From positions 1 through 9,194 of the forward strand of contig CAMVIO010000063.1 in assembly GCA_947167555.1 (NCBI GenBank): a stretch of 9,194 bases of DNA, in the 5' to 3' direction. This DNA is from an uncultured Selenomonadales bacterium. GTDB taxonomy: Bacteria > Bacillota > Negativicutes > Selenomonadales > Selenomonadaceae. The notes below the pieces were generated by a model. That model was not told the origin of the DNA. It did no database searches and worked only from the letters and a program-made list of their open reading frames with translations. Of the stretch, positions 7,492 through 9,194 are shown one piece after another; position 1 is the first letter of the stretch; every line of letters starts with the position of its first letter. Both the position numbers and the translations under genes were made by a program.

Positions 7492-7501
7492 TTGTATACA
7501 A
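7492..7501 (+). promoter_or_regulatory. 10-bp palindrome in the leader of the phosphate pair
   Basis: TTGTATACAA is a perfect 10-bp palindrome starting about 8 bases after the predicted transcription start. Its position would suit a repressor operator. No known regulator is recognised from it, and short AT-rich palindromes occur by chance. Confidence 0.25.
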
Positions 7502-7517
7502 TGTGCGGGGGGATCGC

Positions 7518-8144
7518 ATGTTCAATTTTCAACGGAAAAACACGGAGTTCTTTGACCACTTTGTCGAAAGCGCCAAATGTTTTTATCGGGGGTCTCTGAT
7601 TCTCGATGAGGTCATGCTCGACTATACGCGGGCAGCGGACAAGATGAAGGAAATCATTGACCTGGAGCATGAGGCGGACGCCGTCAACGACCAGATTATC
7701 GATGAGCTGAATCAAACCTTCATTACTCCTATTGACCGTGAGGATATTTTCGCTTTGGCAAACGGTCTTGATGACGGCGTTGATTTTTTGCAGACGACGT
7801 TGCAGCGGATTGTTATTTATCGGACGGGCGCAGCGAAAGCGGGCGTCGTTTCGATGACAAAGCTGCTTTTAGAAGCGACGAGCGAGCTGATTAATGCCTT
7901 TGAACTTTTGAAGGATATCAAGAAAAATCGAGAGCTCATATTGGAGGCCACGCATAAAATCGGCAAGCTGGAAAGCGAGGGGGACCGCGTCTATCGGCAG
8001 GAGATTGCGTTCCTGTTTGACAACGTGAAGGACCCAATTGAGCTGATCAAGTGGAAGGACATCTTGGAAAATTTGGAGGACACGCTCGATCATTGCGAAG
8101 ATATTTCGGACATGATTCGCGGCGTGGTCATGAAATATGCCTGA
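7518..8144 (+). CDS. DUF47/PhoU-like accessory protein of PiT phosphate transporter
   Basis: This 208-residue cytoplasmic, all-helical protein belongs to the DUF47 (TIGR00153/YkaA-like) family, distant relatives of PhoU that are usually encoded beside PiT permeases and thought to regulate them. Diagnostic segments are EHEAD (residues 50-54), TFITPIDRED (67-76), ESEGDRVYR (152-160) and the C-terminal LEDTLDHCEDISDMIRGVV. The repeated acidic helices are of the metal-binding kind seen in PhoU proteins, though metal binding is inferred. The ATG at 7518 follows GGGGGGA (7507-7513), an unusual G-run ribosome site; the in-frame GTG at 7503 has no such site and is rejected. The stop codon overlaps the start of the permease gene by 8 bases, which implies translational coupling. 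It has its own promoter candidate downstream of zapA. Confidence 0.93.
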   Translation: MFNFQRKNTEFFDHFVESAKCFYRGSLILDEVMLDYTRAADKMKEIIDLEHEADAVNDQIIDELNQTFITPIDREDIFALANGLDDGVDFLQTTLQRIVIYRTGAAKAGVVSMTKLLLEATSELINAFELLKDIKKNRELILEATHKIGKLESEGDRVYRQEIAFLFDNVKDPIELIKWKDILENLEDTLDHCEDISDMIRGVVMKYA

Positions 8145-9132
8145 GTTGCAGTATATGATCTTTACGGTCATCGGGCTCGCGTTGGTTTTTGATTTCATCA
8201 ACGGGTTCCACGATACGGCGAACGCGATAGCGACTTCCGTATCGACGCGGGCAATCTCGCCGAGAAACGCAATCATGATGGCAGCGGTGCTGAATTTCCT
8301 CGGTGCGATGTATTCGACGGGCGTAGCGAAGACAATCGGAAGTGATATCGTCAGTTCTTCGATTCATGTGGATGAGCATGTGTTGATTGCCGCGTTGGTC
8401 AGCGCTGTCTTCTGGAATCTTTTCACATGGAAACTGGCGCTTCCGTCCAGTTCGTCTCACGCGATGGTGGGCGGTGTTGTCGGTGCGGTTCTTGTCTCGG
8501 CAGGCGTCGTGGGGCTGAATCTTGTCGGCATCGGGAAAATCATTCTCTCTTTGATTTTGTCACCGCTGATTGCGATAATCACGGGTTATTTCGTGATGCA
8601 TCTCTTGTATTTCCTGTTTGGGCAGTGTACGCCTCATATCGTCAATGACCGATTCAAGAAGATGCAGCTTGTTTCAGCGGCGATGATGGCGTTTTCCCAC
8701 GGCTCGAACGATGCACAGAAGTCGATGGGTATCATCACGCTGGCGCTCCTTTCCGGCGGATATATTGAAGTATTTGAAGTGCCGACGATCGTGAAACTGC
8801 TTGCCGCGACGGCGATGGCCTTTGGTACGGCGATGGGCGGATGGAGCATCATCAAGACCATCGGCGGCAAGATTTTCAAGCTGGAGCCTATCAGCGGTTT
8901 TGCGGCGGATCTCAATTCGTCTCTTGTCATTTTTTCGGCGACGATTCTTCATTTGCCGGTCAGCACGACGCATGTCGTGTCCGGATCGATTATGGGCGTC
9001 GGCACGGCGAAGCGCATTCGCGCGGTGCGCTGGGGCGTCGCGCAGCAGATGCTTGTCGCATGGGTGCTGACGATTCCCTGCACGGCTTTGATTGGGTCTT
9101 TGGTTTATCAGATTACACTTTGGGTTTTTTGA
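8137..9132 (+). CDS. PiT-family inorganic phosphate permease
   Basis: This membrane protein imports inorganic phosphate, in this family usually coupled to protons or sodium as a metal-phosphate complex. Its 331 residues are normal for short bacterial PiT proteins. About ten hydrophobic segments are visible, roughly at 7-24, 45-65, 85-100, 110-130, 134-160, 178-187, 195-207, 217-237, 258-290 and 305-331. The family's internal duplication is clear: GFHDTANA (23-30) mirrors SHGSNDAQKSMG (187-198), and PSSSSHAMVGG (103-113) mirrors PVSTTHVVSGS (274-284). The Asp and Asn of the first pair (D26, N29; N191, D192) are the expected substrate-site residues. The start codon lies inside the end of the DUF47 gene and has no clear ribosome site of its own, so coupled translation is likely. 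The gene could be called pit, but the symbol varies in Firmicutes. Confidence 0.95.
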   Translation: MPELQYMIFTVIGLALVFDFINGFHDTANAIATSVSTRAISPRNAIMMAAVLNFLGAMYSTGVAKTIGSDIVSSSIHVDEHVLIAALVSAVFWNLFTWKLALPSSSSHAMVGGVVGAVLVSAGVVGLNLVGIGKIILSLILSPLIAIITGYFVMHLLYFLFGQCTPHIVNDRFKKMQLVSAAMMAFSHGSNDAQKSMGIITLALLSGGYIEVFEVPTIVKLLAATAMAFGTAMGGWSIIKTIGGKIFKLEPISGFAADLNSSLVIFSATILHLPVSTTHVVSGSIMGVGTAKRIRAVRWGVAQQMLVAWVLTIPCTALIGSLVYQITLWVF

Positions 9133-9138
9133 TAAAAT
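9130..9138 (+). promoter_or_regulatory. Possible extended -10 promoter element
   Basis: TGATAAAAT reads as an extended -10 (TG-n-TAAAAT), with the TG supplied by the permease stop codon. No good -35 box is seen 17 bases upstream. It would start a transcript near 9145, just before the ribosome site at 9146-9153. Confidence 0.3.
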
Positions 9139-9145
9139 GTAAATT

Positions 9146-9153
9146 GAGGTGAT
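9146..9153 (+). promoter_or_regulatory. Strong ribosome binding site near the window end
   Basis: GAGGTGAT is complementary over all 8 bases to the AUCACCUC at the 3' end of 16S rRNA. It is followed after 5 bases by TTG at 9159, a common Firmicutes start arrangement. This is the best evidence that a further gene begins here. Confidence 0.5.
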
Positions 9154-9155
9154 TT

Positions 9156-9190
9156 GGCTTGGAAGGGCAAAGGCTTTTCCGGGCTTTTTT
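9156..9190 (+). terminator. Possible intrinsic terminator after the phosphate permease
   Basis: GGCTTGGAAGGGC (9156-9168) can pair with GCTTTTCCGGGCT (9173-9185) around the loop AAAG, giving 13 bp of which five are G-U pairs; five more T (9186-9190) follow. The distance of 23 bases from the permease stop codon suits a terminator. The many G-U pairs and the overlap with a likely gene start weaken it. Confidence 0.4.
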
Positions 9191-9194
9191 GTTT
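9159..9194 (+). CDS. Possible 5' end of a further gene, cut by the window end
   Basis: A TTG start 5 bases after the strong ribosome site GAGGTGAT opens a frame of 12 codons (MEGQRLFRAFLF) that runs off the window without a stop. The basic then hydrophobic beginning would suit a signal peptide or membrane segment, but 12 residues are too few to name a family. The same bases form the hairpin and T-run listed as a possible terminator, so the two readings compete; the ribosome site tips the balance slightly towards a gene. Confidence 0.42.
   Translation, partial: MEGQRLFRAFLF

Noticed and set aside
7503..7517. Upstream GTG start for the DUF47 protein
   Set aside because: The GTG lies before the G-run ribosome site, and the family normally starts with a MFxF-type sequence like MFNFQ, as at 7518.
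7446..7517. Terminator between zapA and the DUF47 gene
   Set aside because: No GC-rich hairpin with a T-run is present in this interval, so some read-through from zapA into the phosphate pair is possible.

Overview
The window is a compact, almost fully coding stretch in which every gene lies on the + strand. It looks like core chromosome of a low-to-mid-GC Firmicute. The pheS-pheT-zapA order, the Firmicutes-type PheS with a four-cysteine knuckle, the strong AGGAGG-type ribosome sites, and an exported protein with an FlgT/LPP20-like N-terminus all fit a diderm Firmicute of the Negativicutes, perhaps Selenomonas-like. That placement is inference from protein style and gene order, not from a database search.

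Layout. Bases 1-1707 encode bacterial-type prolyl-tRNA synthetase (proS). After 19 bases comes a secreted tetratricopeptide-repeat protein (1727-3514) with ten gap-free 34-residue repeats plus a degenerate first one; it is visibly more AT-rich than its neighbours. A 15-bp perfect hairpin followed by a T-run (3549-3614) ends that transcript. A candidate promoter follows at 3604-3632, then pheS (3686-4717), pheT (4752-7187) and zapA (7203-7445), closely spaced and each with a good ribosome site. A second, better promoter (7449-7477) lies just after zapA and drives a two-gene phosphate unit: a DUF47/PhoU-like accessory protein (7518-8144) and a PiT-family phosphate permease (8137-9132), which overlap by 8 bases. 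The last 60 bases hold both a hairpin with a T-run and a strong ribosome site with a TTG start, so either a terminator or the first 12 codons of a further gene (or both) lies at the edge.

How the genes work together. ProRS and PheRS charge tRNAs for translation. ZapA stabilises the FtsZ ring. The DUF47-PiT pair imports inorganic phosphate under its own promoter. The TPR protein is exported and probably acts as a scaffold at the cell envelope; its partner is unknown. There is no gene-free stretch over 300 bases; the longest gap is 171 bases (3515-3685). I see no mobile element, CRISPR array, tRNA or rRNA. Most of the window is ordinary housekeeping DNA; the least explained item is the TPR protein.
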